A program made the position numbers and the translations under genes. This document shows, in pieces, positions 48,183-58,634 of a stretch of DNA of 64,000 bases. The number at the start of each line of letters is the position of its first letter. The stretch's first letter is position 1. The DNA comes from Bactrocera neohumeralis (Eukaryota; Arthropoda; Insecta; Diptera; Tephritidae). The DNA is taken from NCBI RefSeq assembly GCF_024586455.1, contig NC_065922.1, positions 36,142,089 through 36,206,088 on the forward strand. Reading direction: 5' to 3'. The notes under the pieces are model-generated. The model worked only from the letters and a program-made list of their open reading frames with translations, was not told the DNA's origin and did not search any database.

Positions 48183-49278
48183 TACAACTATATGTATATT
48201 ACTGCCAGATGTTTCTAGTTTTTACCCTACGAAATTTCAAAAACAATTTAACTTTTTAGACCCTCGTCAAAATTGGACGCAACATGTGTGGAAAGTTAAT
48301 AAAAAAAAAAAAACAGAAAATTAAAAATTACAAAAAAAAGTTGTTGTTTTTCCTATATAAATTGAATTCTTTAGGCAGATTTTCCACAACAGCCACTAAA
48401 TTGTTTTCGGACATCAGCGCCACTAAAAATAAATCGCGTCGCTAGAAGAGCTAAAAGAATCTACTATGCTATGCTATTGTTACTAAATCATTTATTTATT
48501 TTTATTATTTTTACTCCAACACGCATTCCGCAGGCGGCTGAGAGTGCTAGTAAATAAAATGAAGCAAAACCAAAGAAATATATGTATGTACATATGTATA
48601 TAGGTTCAGCAATACAAGGCGGTGGGTATGAAAAAAAAAAAATAAAACTAATTGATGGCAAAAAAAATATATATACATATATGCATATAAATTAAAAACA
48701 AAAATTATAAAAATATAAAAAAATTATAAAAAAAAATTATAAAAATATAAAAAAATTAAAAAATATAGAAATATATTAAAAAAAAATATATTTAAAAAAA
48801 TATTTAAAAAAAATAAAAAAAAATCATTCACTGAGATCTTTTAAATTCGATGAAAATAATGAAAAAATTAATTTAAATTAAGCGCGAATATTTTTTTCGC
48901 GCATTGCTTCTTTGAAGAAAATTTATTTTCTTTTTGCTACTTTCTATTCCTTCATTTATTTATTTTTTATTAAAACATTGCTAGCGCGTAAATTCCTGCT
49001 GTGCTAATTGCAATTTAATGCGACATCGACAATTGCTGGCGCTGGCATACCAACTAACTCACACCGCCCCTTTTCAACCACTCACCACAAGTGGTGAGCT
49101 ACACACTGAATTAGCGACTGCATTGTGGGTCACTTTATAAATAATGTGGATATCTGTTTATATAATTCATATAATATTAAGTACAAAACATTTTTGGATT
49201 TGATTTTGGGCACTCTGTGGTTGCCTTTTGTCAGCAAATTATATGAAATTTATGAAATTATTATTGACTTTTGCCTAC
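48183..49278. other. non-coding, very A-rich DNA
   Basis: 48630-48830 is almost entirely A/T, with AAAAATTATAAAAA-type repeats. It is intronic, just downstream of Neuroglian exon 2 in the gene's direction. No gene seen. Confidence 0.6.
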
Positions 49279-49408
49279 CTTGGGTCTGGTTTTCCTTCAG
49301 CTTCACACTCAATGATGAATGGTTTATCACTTTCCTTATTTTGTACTGCGACTTTGAAAAGCAGTTCATCTGTTGGGGGTTGTTTTATAATACGAGGCGG
49401 TGAATTTA
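49279..49408 (-). CDS. Nrg: Neuroglian (L1-type cell adhesion molecule), exon with start of Ig domain 1
   Basis: Minus-strand exon with acceptor TTTTCTTTTCCAG ending at 49409 and donor AG|GTAGGC after 49279. Joined in phase to the signal-peptide exon, it reads INSPPRIIKQPPTDELLFKV then AVQNKESDKPFIIECEAEGK and PDP. PPRI-KQP, ELLFKVA-QNKESD-PFIIECEA-G-P-P is the known start of fly Neuroglian. The Cys in IIEC is the first cysteine of Ig domain 1. The exon is 130 nt and ends in phase 2. Neuroglian is an L1/neurofascin-family membrane adhesion protein of axons, glia and septate junctions, with six Ig and five FNIII domains; only the N-terminal 68 or so residues are in this window. Opposite-strand open frames are shadows. 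Confidence 0.9.
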
Positions 49409-49469
49409 CTGGAAAAGAAAATAAAATAATTATTATTATTATAGTAATTATAGAAAACTATTGAGTAGA

Positions 49470-49653
49470 CATGTAAAATACAAAAAAAAAAAAACAAATT
49501 TAAAAAATATAATATTAAATAATATTAATAAACATAATAAAAATTAAATTATATAAAAAATTAGAAATTAAAAAAATTAAAATAAAAAAATAAAAATTAA
49601 AAGAAATATACATATATACATATATAATTAAAAAGAAAAAAAAACAAAAAAAA

Positions 49654-49693
<40 letters not shown>

Positions 49694-49860
49694 AAAAATA
49701 AAAAAATTAAAAAAAAAAAAAAAAAAAAAACTTAAAAAAAAAAAAAAAAAAAATTAAAGAAAAATTTAAAAAAAAAATTAAAAAATTAATGTAAAAAACT
49801 TTAAAAAGAAAAATAAAAAAATAAAAAAATTGAAAAAAATTAAAAAAAATGACCAATTAT
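49470..49860. repeat. poly-A low-complexity tract beside Neuroglian exon 2
   Basis: About 390 bp of nearly pure A with T interruptions, including an uninterrupted stretch of over 30 A around 49659-49690. On the Neuroglian sense strand this is a long U-rich run 60-450 nt upstream of the exon 2 acceptor. Confidence 0.9.
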
Positions 49861-51934
49861 TTTAATATTTTAAGGGTATATTAATACATATTTTAAATTT
49901 AAAATTTTTTTATTTAAATAAACATTGTGGAAAAAATTTTAGGTTGCATACGATCTACTAGAAGATAGTTTACAATCCATGACCTACGGTCGAAAAACAT
50001 TTAATTTACCTAAAATTTTGGTCGGTTTTGGCCTGTTGGGTTATTGTGTGAAGAACTCTATACAGAACATACAGAAAAAATTTATAGTGATAGGATATGT
50101 GTCTCTGAATCAAGCAAATGTTCTTTTAAGAAAACCCCGTTTAGAGATGATGGAACAGAATGAACTGGGCGGATATTCGCTTTAGAAGCCTCTAACTCAA
50201 AAACTATTTGAGCCATCGACCAATAATTTTGGTATGTTATGTTTAAAGGTATAACCTATCGAAATATGAAAAAAATCGTTTTTTTATTCCACACTAAGTA
50301 GATGCGCCCCTTGAGAATTACATTAACGAAATTTTCTTTTACCCAACTTTTCCAACTTGTTTATGAAAAAATGCAACTTTTTCTGCTTGTTCATAAAAAA
50401 AATACAAAAACTTAATGAGCCTAAATTCCTTTTTATGAACTTCTACAATTTAAAAATATTCGGAAAACTTTCGGCAGAAGCTATAAAAATTATGGATTCA
50501 TAATTTATACAAGCAAAAATGCGATTAAAAATTCCACACCTTTAACCCCAGCAATATTTTGGCAGCAGCACCGAGGAGTGAATGTGAAAGTGTGGCACTA
50601 AATATAAAAGTTTGAATAAACACATTAGTCAGCGAACTTAAATCATGAATGAGCCATTACAAAATTTATAGCGAAAATGCATGAATGCACTTTATGAGTT
50701 CGGTATAAAACAACGAAAACAGGCGACATGATGGCAACAATGCCACCGCATAGGAGCGAATAAGGTAGAGAACAAAAAAATATATATACAGTACGCATAA
50801 AAAATATATAAAGAATTTCGAAATAGAAAGTACGTGCATGTGCACTATCTACTATAATAGGTTGTCCTGTAGGAACATATTTCACTAAATATAGTATCTG
50901 AGATACTATTTTTAAATTTTGTACTTCATAAAACATATACCGAAATGATCAAAGGAAATATTGAAAATATTGCAAGAAGATTCTAAAATTACGATAAATG
51001 TGTGGGAGTGTGGACGTTGTGATCTCTAATTACATGCCATTACATATACTTTAGAGTTCCTAACATATTATTGCTCCGAGCTCATTGTATGTACGAAGGT
51101 TTGAATCCCATAGAAATGAAAATGATTACACCTCGTTGGTACCACTGTTGATATGGAAAATATACTACGGCTAAACTTTCGACTTATGAAGATCATGAAA
51201 ATGTCTGCGAATAATGGAGCGACATTCACCATTTATTTGGCGACTTTAAAATTATCTTCGACACCACCCAAAGTAGTTCACTTTATATAGCTATGAATGA
51301 ATTTGAATCCACTTGCAGAAAAGTTTTTCCTACAAGCCAAACACACATGACATCCCTTCACGACTCACGCACAACAGGTGTCTAAAAATACCGGCGCATG
51401 TTTACATTTTTATCCGCCTTTTTTCATGAAGGCGTGAATGCGCTAATTCACCTGATATACATACATACATATATACAATGCACACTCTGTGTATTCTAAA
51501 TAGAACTTGAACGTTCAGTGCGTACAGCGCATTCAAACAGACAGACAGATAGACAGACAGACCCTCAGTTGGAAATGCGGCCAGTGTTCACCACATTCAC
51601 CGACATAACACTCGCGAACGTAAACATCTATTTTAAAACTTTGGCATGAAAAAGTGTGGTATTAAATGAATTTGAACTGCATGTCCACGCAATTACTTAA
51701 GGAAAGTAGGCCAACTAAAAAAGTCAGGTGGCAGAGTTCAATACTTTGAAGTAAAAAATGGAAGTTGAACGTGTTGAGATCGCCTAAGTATCAAAATGTA
51801 GGTATTTCAGTTGGTGCATATCACGAACGTGTCGGTATCAGCGGCACACAGTTGACATTTTGCTAAAGCAGAGAAATAAAGATTTTTCGACAAAATGTTT
51901 TAGAGTAACTCTACATACATATATCTGACGTGAG
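49861..51934. other. intronic sequence, no gene recognised
   Basis: A MITE-like phrase occurs at 50180-50350 (AGAAGCCTCTAACTCAAAAA). The rest is AT-rich, with GACAGACAGA-type simple repeats near 51540. Confidence 0.4.
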
Positions 51935-52123
51935 ATGTGTTGACTCGGACTGGTCCATTAAAACTGCGCGAGAAAACCGAATCCATCCAAATTTTGGAGT
52001 TGGATTGGTACAATTTTATGTGTCGTTTGATCTCTATAGGTCAATTAATGTGTATTTGGCAGCTGTTTGTTTACGATGTCAAACTTTTTTGGCGATTTTT
52101 ATGTGTATATTGGGTCAATGGAC

Positions 52124-52330
52124 TCATAGCGCGTTCTTCGATGCGGATTTTTTCAGTTTCGAAAAGAGAAAAAAGTCGCAGAGAGCCAAATCTGATAAAT
52201 ATAGTGGCTGTACGATCTCTCGTTTCGTTTTTACCAAAAAGTCAATCACAATCATGCTAGAATGTAACGGATTCGGGTCTTTTAGCTTCATACTCAAAAC
52301 ATTAACTAAAATAAATTGAGTCGATCCATA
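52124..52330 (-). pseudogene. mariner-like transposase fragment
   Basis: The minus-strand frame reads HSSMIVIDFLVKTKREIVQP then LYLSDLALCDFFLFSKLKK. This matches the third catalytic region of mariner-type transposases (PPYSPDLAPCDFFLFPKLK), with SPD changed to LSD. No other domain or terminus is visible. Confidence 0.75.
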
Positions 52331-52439
52331 ACATACATAGAGATCTCCTGTGTTCAAGCACTATTTCCTTAACTTTTTCAATGTTATCGTCATTAACAGA
52401 GGTGAATGGACGACTTGCATGAGGAGGTAAGTTAAATAC

Positions 52440-53495
52440 TTGTGTTAGGTAAAAATAAGCCCCTTCCGGGCTTAAGGCCCCTAACTTTCGGTGGCAGCAA
52501 GTTGGAGGTGTCTAAAGTGGTCAGATTCCTTAGCTCCACATTAGACTCAACCTTACCGTGGAGTAGACATGTGGATTTAACACTGTCCAAAGCCACCAAG
52601 GCACTCATGATATACAGACGCCTATCCGCAGATCCTTGGGCTGCAAGCCAGGTATCATAAGGTGGCTGTATAACATGATTGTAAGGTCTATTGTCCCTTA
52701 TGCAGCAGTTGTTTGGGTATCCAAGGCAACGCAGTCTTCGATAGGCCTTCAACTATCAAAGCTGCAAAGACTCGCCTGCGTCTGCGCTCAGAGGCAATGC
52801 GCCCTTGCCCAACCGCAGCACTTGAAGTCATGCTGTTGCTCACACCGCTGCATCTAATGATCAAACAGGTAGTTAAAAATAATATGCTGCTCATGGCAAA
52901 AGGGGGTTTTAGCAAAGGGAAGATAGTGTCGTCTCAACAAATAAGGACCTTGGGGGAAGACACACCACTGGCCCTTGTTCCAAGGGATTGAGTTACGCTT
53001 TTAGTGGAGGAGTGTATGGAAAAGCTGAACCGCCTATCAGTGTGCAACCGGGTATACCTAATATGGGTGCCGGGCATAAAGAGGTAGCCGACAATGAGCT
53101 GGAACTATCCTGCTCTGCAGCAGCGTTCACGATGCTGAGGCCAGAACCATGCATTGCAGTGGGGTCCCACACTATAAAGGAGCTGCTCCGCACGGAGAAG
53201 ATTGTGGCGAGAGAAAAGCATTGGCAGCAGACAGCAGTAATGCGCCATGCCAAGCTACTTCTGGGTGGGTGCAACCTTGCAAGGTTTAAGGAAATTATAA
53301 AGCTCACCCGAGACAAATTCCGCCTCTTTGTCGCGCTCTATACAGAGCACTGCAGGCTCGGGAAGCACTTGTCCAACATAAGCATAGTCTCTTTCGCAAA
53401 CTTCCGGTTCTGCGACATGGAACAGGAAACTCCAGAACACCTGATCCTGATGGCTCACGAAATTTGCCTACCTTCCAATCTATCTATCTAGGTAG
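52440..53495 (+). pseudogene. RNase H-type LINE (I/LOA-like), second copy
   Basis: Frames in order: KVVRFLSSTLDSTLPWSRHV (end of the reverse-transcriptase palm), IRWLYNMIVRSIVPYAAVVW, LQRLACVC, then AMRPCPTAALEVMLLLTPLH, and after a jump VEECMEKLNRLSVCNRV. The C-terminus runs EKHWQQTAVMRHAKLLL to FRFCDMEQETPEHLILM. Compared with 23048-24123, about 320 bp covering the RNase H YTDGS centre are missing at about 52990. The knuckle has lost its first Cys (now Phe) and last Cys. It ends in ATCTATCTATCTAG. Several frame slips are present. Confidence 0.83.
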
Positions 53496-55380
53496 AATCG
53501 CCAAAATATTTCTGGAACTATTTTAGGGCAATGACTCCGTTGGAAACAAAAAATTTTAAGCAAACTCGTTGTTAAATTTTTTTCTTTAGTAAAAAAAAAT
53601 CGCCGAAACACACACTAATTGACGCATGGAGATTAAACTTCGCACAAACATAAAAAAAGGTCGTACCAATCTAGGAAAATTTGTTTATCGATTTAATTTT
53701 TTCATGTTTGATCTTGAGTGTACCAAAGGAAATGCTGTAATTGCAGGGAGAGAGAGGATTTCAATACTGGATAATTTTGCCTTTTTGGAGCTCAGAAATT
53801 TCAAGAATTCTCATCAGATTATATTCAATGTAAGTATGTTTCATCTTTAATTAATTATTACTATTTCTCACACCATTATGTATTCCCAAGGATATCGCAA
53901 CGAATCCACATTTGTGGCCTCGCTAAGCAACCACTTCTAAGCTCACTGTCAAATTTAAGCTCAACAAGCCGCAAACTTATCTATAATTAGATAACTCGCC
54001 ACATTCATAGGCATTTAATCCAATATGAAAACAGAGGTCCTTTGACATCCTTTAGTAAATTGGAATCATCATTTTGTGTTGTAAATAATCTGCCGATTGT
54101 CATGCCAAACATAGAGCGAAGATAGCGAAGGAGGTTTATAAACAAATAATGCATGTGTCTAGTACACGATCCAATTCAAAATAACATTGAAAACCGACAA
54201 CAACAGCAAAAACAATAGCATGTAATATGTGTGGAACACAGTTTGAAGCACAATAGATTAATTTAACACACACTTTGCATAGACGAATTGACTAAAGAGG
54301 CGGGCCACATAGAAAGATGAGTGCTTTTGAAGTGGAGAAACGACGGCAGACACTCACATCGTATGATATACATATGTACATATGTATAAGCTCTCGTTTT
54401 AATGTTTAAGCACAGGTCTATCGAAACGGCGTCATGCCACAAATTACAAGAAAATCTTGGACAATTGTTTGCCTTCACGGGGAGTGAAGCATAGGTAACT
54501 AACTATGCATATACGAATGTATGTACTATATATAAGTATGCATATAATACCAGCGGATTGAATGAAGCATAAAATAGGCGGGCTGCTGCATGTTTGCTTC
54601 TGACGTACCGTCTCTAGACTGATAGCGGCCCCACTGCGGACAGCTCCGCCGAAATGAAGTGAGACTAGTGAGGCTGCGCCAAGCAAATGGGTGATGGGCG
54701 ATATGTAAAATGATGTTCCCGTCACAGCTTTAATGATTGAATGCAATGAATATGAATGTGGTTTACACGACGATCAAAAACGTTCGGAGCCGTGAGCAGA
54801 GTTGCTTGTAAAGCATGCAGTTGAAGTGAAGGTACACCAAATGATGTGGGTAATAAATAATATTTGTTAAACATTTTGAATTTTTTACAACATATGCCGC
54901 AGTAGGTGAGAAAAGTTGTTTGTGTGAATTATGACTAACTTTCACTGATAGAAAAAAAAAAAGAAAGTAGAAGTTGAACAAAAATGAAGTGTTTAATACA
55001 AAGTGAAGTGAAAGATTTGGAGGTTAGAAAGAAGAGATGCATTGAAATGAAATATTGTGCATTAAAAGTCAAAGAAATGTTCAACAATGGCAAAGAAATT
55101 TTTGAATTGTGCAGCCGAGTTGAAAACATTTGTAAAACTATAATAGAAAAGATTTGGAGTTAATGAGAAAGCACAAGTAAGGTAATAGCCGAAGGTATGA
55201 ATGCTGGTTTTATAAGCGAAGTTGTTAGTGTAAGCATTACAGAATTTAAGATCTCGGCATATAGTAAGTAGATTCGTGTTAAAAAGACACTCCTCTACAA
55301 ATTTTCTTTCTTCAAGTATACTCTTCCGAGCTGGCAAGGAAAGGTACCCTAGTTCCGCTAACAGTAGCATGAGATATCTG
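53496..55380. other. intronic sequence, no gene recognised
   Basis: Single-copy-looking, with a GC-richer patch at 54280-54760. The minus-strand open frame 54444-54746 in that patch has no known motif. Confidence 0.35.
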
Positions 55381-55499
55381 GTCTTCGCGGGAGCTTAGCT
55401 ACCGCTACTATCGGTTCATGCGCTGTCGCAAGACCTTCCTGGCTCAAGATCAATCTTAAAAGATCCTAGTGAGTTCTCTGCCTTTAGTAAGGGTAGTCT

Positions 55500-55900
55500 C
55501 TCCCTATTGTTGTGGATAAAAAATCCGGTCCGTTCCGGTTACGTAGACCCGACTGTCGCGAAACTCGGACGAGAGCGCTACAGAAGCTGTATGGGAGAAG
55601 ATGAAGTGAAAAAATCTCAACGTTTCCTTCTTGATTATTCCGCTTTAGCGAGTTCAAGGCTTAAAGACTTGAGAGCTCATACTCAGATATCCCACCGAAC
55701 TTTGCTAACTTATCCAAGAGAGGAGTTACATTTTTATGGCTACAAATTACTGCATACAGCAGTACCAGTACCAGTCTTTGGATCAACCATCAAATTCAAC
55801 CTAATATATTTCTTTCGTTCTTTTTTGAGAAGGGGTTCTGAGATATCTTCCGCAAGCCGAACTCCTAGTCATCCATTGCATATTTGCTACCTATGCTACA
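55500..55900 (+). pseudogene. possible non-LTR retrotransposon C-terminal remnant
   Basis: The frame 55507-55941 contains RERYRSCMGEDEVKKSQRFL then LDYSALASSRLKDLRAHT. This resembles the CxxC-GEDETVEHFLCxCPALAxxRLKxLG tail of jockey/I-superfamily ORF2, with most cysteines lost. It is similar in kind to 25890-26160. The match is weak and rests on spacing and on the final ALASSRLKDLR segment. Confidence 0.4.
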
Positions 55901-55911
55901 CAGCAGAGGAT

Positions 55912-56245
55912 GGGGTCATGTGTAGAAGTTCACGCAAGTGAGAAAAGTTCTCTGATTGCCATTCACTTGGGAGTGGCCAGAAATTATTATTTTACATATG
56001 GCTCAAGCAGCTCACGACTTCCGGTCTTAGATCAAGTATCCTCTGGGTAGCCTAAGAACATCCGTTTGAAGGCGAGCTAAAGTGAGAAGGCGAAACATCC
56101 CTCCCCAGGGTTTTGCGCTGGGTTTGCGACCCGCCACTTAAAAAACGCCCCTAATCTAAGGAAGAAAACGATGAGCTGTATGAGATATAGAACGACATTG
56201 ATATAGTTCAGCGAATTAAAAGACAGCGGTTAGGTAACAAGTTCG
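55912..56245 (+). mobile_element. RTE-like LINE: leader plus short ORF2 piece
   Basis: The leader 55912-56150 matches 30233-30480. After a deletion, 56168-56239 reads NDELYEI, stop, NDIDIVQRIKRQRLG. This is a C-terminal ORF2 segment of the same family. The 3' tail appears at 57091, after a mariner insertion and other sequence. Confidence 0.75.
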
Positions 56246-56284
56246 ATAACTTGTTGCCATTTTCAGATATTAATGGCACTTCTA

Positions 56285-56830
56285 TAGAATTGGCAAAAAA
56301 AAAAGCACATCCGATTTTCACAAGCTTCTTTGGGGAAGAAATTTTCACCAACAAATTCATTCGACATACACATTGAGCAACCCGGAACTTCTCACGTGCC
56401 TCTATTGATGTGTGTAGGATCTGGCGTTGTCCTGATGGAACACAATTTCTCTCCTATTGCTCTATTGTTCAAAGTACAGGTCCGAATTATGAGTTTGGTC
56501 GTAGAGGAGTAGCTTATTTTAGACAATGTACTGCCAATCCCACTCAACACCTTCCCCATCCCACCTTCCTGATCGTCAATCCTGGATTGGCCATCATTTG
56601 AGCTAGCTCACCACGACTTAACCACGACCGTTTTTGCTTGCTTGACATTGCCGTAAATAACCCACTTTTCAACACCAGTAACTATCCGCTTCAAAAATGG
56701 ATCGGTTTTGTTGAGATTCAGCAGCGATCGCAAATGGAAATTCGGTCATATTATTCATTTTACATTATTCACGTTTCCATCCGCCTGGCTTGCGTTTTCG
56801 CTTTTACTGAAGAAAACTGTTAAATATGGC
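56285..56830 (-). pseudogene. mariner transposase, decayed, inserted in the RTE copy
   Basis: Minus-strand frames match the mariner at 32.7 kb. Near 56690 the text reads LNLNKTDPFLKRIVTGVEKW, with Val at the first catalytic Asp position. Near 56600 is ANPGLTIRK. Near 56320-56360 is FVGENFFPKEACENR from the C-terminal region. Many stops and slips lie between. Termini are not clear. Confidence 0.78.
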
Positions 56831-57090
56831 GTCACTTCTCTTTGCTGGAGTCAATCTTTGACGGGCGCAATCACAAAACTTTCTGAAAAGTTTGTTTTAA
56901 TATGAATTCTTATCTTTATGACGACATATTCGTTCACACGAGATACAGGCTACTGAAGTCGTCTAATAGAAAAATAATGGATTTCTTTTTACTAGATCTA
57001 TTACATTCTCAAAAGTTCAAAGAACCAATCGTAAGATTTGGAATTATGTTAGTAACTTTAAGACTATATTTCTTATATGAAGAATAAATT

Positions 57091-57138
57091 ATTAACTCGG
57101 CTATAACCGCGTAGGCTGTGTCTACGCCGAAGAATAAA
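57091..57138 (+). mobile_element. RTE-like LINE 3' tail
   Basis: AACTCGGCTATAACCGCGTA then GGCTGTGTCTACGCCGAAGA, the standard tail of this family. It is probably the end of the copy starting at 55912. Confidence 0.75.
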
Positions 57139-57262
57139 TTGTTCAAATATTCAGTCAGTATACTGCTTCGGAGGTATTAATCCTAATAATCGAGTTCTTA
57201 CTGTACATATGTATATATAAGCGTAATTTTACAACCTCACAATTACATTAATATTTACTTAC

Positions 57263-57338
57263 TTTTACTCTCTGCATTTGTGGAGCCTAAAACAGCTACC
57301 AGCAGCAGGACGGCCAGCATTTGTGTTAGCCGACCCAT
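57263..57338 (-). CDS. Nrg: Neuroglian, first coding exon (signal peptide)
   Basis: Minus-strand ATG at 57338. It reads MGRLTQMLAVLLLVAVLGST then NAESK, followed by A and the donor GTAAGTAAAT. Residues 7-18 form a hydrophobic core and N-A then E-S fits signal peptidase cleavage after Ala 22. The final ESK and the phase-1 junction match the start of fly Neuroglian, where a signal peptide ending in AESK precedes the PPRI segment. The only candidate partner found is the exon at 49408. The codons are GC-richer than the surroundings. CACATCCAG sits directly before the ATG, so the true exon may begin at a splice acceptor at 57340 with an untranslated exon further right; no TATA box was recognised upstream. 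Confidence 0.88.
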
Positions 57339-58269
57339 CCTGGATGTGTCTGATGTGTGGGTTAGGTATGTGCCTATAGACGTTGCTCCCGCACGCAATA
57401 CGAGCAGGATGCCGTTGATGTTCCTTGTTTGTAGTTGTGGTTATTATTTATTCGCTCGCCTTCGGGAGAAGAGAGCAGTATGTCTGGAATGTTCAGTCTA
57501 TGCAAATATGTAGTTACGTGAGAAGCACAGACATTTGTATATTAGTATGTTGCTATATGTACACTACACAAATGTATGTACGGGGATACGTGCACAAATG
57601 TACTCGTATTATATGAATCTAATTCAATCCGTCTAAGTGCTACATGCACGAACTAAATGAGTGTCCCTGGGAATAACTGTACACTTATGCAATTTTAATA
57701 AATTTGTAAATTAAACCTAAATTGAAATTCAAAACAAAAAAAAAACAGATATATTATAAAAGAAGTGGGGAGATGCAATTCACTTAAGCACAGAACACTA
57801 GAACACTAAAGCACACAGTCGGTAATGTAAGTATGTATGTCGTAAGCTTCGCACGCGAGCTGGAATGAGAAGAATAAAAAGAAAAACATTTTATTAGAAT
57901 TTAGTTTGTAAGTTATGGCAATTTCTTCTAAGCTTGATTAAAAATAGCTCTCGATTTGAAATTGCAGTGGCATTTTAATAATTTACGATAAATGTGGTAT
58001 TAATATTCTCATATAAAGATATATATATAAAGAGAATATATATAATGATCAATATATTGCTTAATAGAAACTTAAACTTAACGGAGTTCGTCACTATAGT
58101 AAAATGATAAGCCCGATAAGACTTGTTGATGCTGTAATGTCCTGTTGATGGCTTGAATTACTCGTATTATTTAAATATTTTGTTCAAATAGATGACTAAT
58201 AGAGCAATTAGTTCGATAGTTATTAATTCGAAAACTTTCAATATCGTTTCAAACATTACACCAGCTCTG
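57339..58269. other. upstream region of Neuroglian, non-coding
   Basis: GC-rich just upstream of the start codon (57340-57480), then AT-rich with ACATATGTA repeats. It should contain the Neuroglian 5' leader and possibly promoter, but no element is certain. Confidence 0.4.
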
Positions 58270-58472
58270 GGGGCCTATTCTGTAACTCGATTTTCGGATT
58301 TTCAAGCCAATTTTCGAATAAAATATTCGTTAGCTTTCGAGTTGTAGAAAGCAAAAACGAAAATTGTACGTATTTATACTGGCACAGGGCGGTACAACTT
58401 TCGTATAATTATAAAGTAGATCCGAATTTCCAATAGAATACATTTTCGAATCGAGATACAGAATAGGGCCCC
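58270..58472. mobile_element. 0.2 kb MITE with GGGGCCTATTCTGTA termini
   Basis: GGGGCCTATTCTGTAACTCG at the left mirrors CGAGATACAGAATAGGGCCC at the right. The inner repeat includes ATTTTCGAAT-like phrases. It is non-coding. Superfamily not assignable, because no clear target duplication is seen. Confidence 0.82.
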
Positions 58473-58634
58473 TGGTTCGTAATTCTAAAATATACAAACA
58501 CAACAGAAAAGGGGTTCAAATGCGTAATTGAGGAAACAGATAAGTTTTCGTACACTGTCGTCTACACAAGTTTATCAATTCCGGGATCAGTTCTCAGTTC
58601 TCAGAATACTATTTTTCAACGTTGACCTGATTGT

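Larger units (their letters stand above)
49409..57262 (-). other. Nrg: Neuroglian intron 1 (7,854 bp)
   Basis: Bounded by donor GTAAGT (57262-57257, minus) and acceptor CAG (49411-49409, minus). It contains a T-rich tract on the transcribed strand, a mariner fragment, an RNase H-type LINE, and an RTE interrupted by a mariner. Alternative or microexons inside cannot be excluded. Confidence 0.8.

Noticed and set aside
49125..49464. Two plus-strand open frames of 78-92 codons with signal-peptide-like starts
   Set aside because: They are the reverse complement of Neuroglian exon 2. The minus strand has splice sites and a clear family match, while the plus-strand proteins have none.
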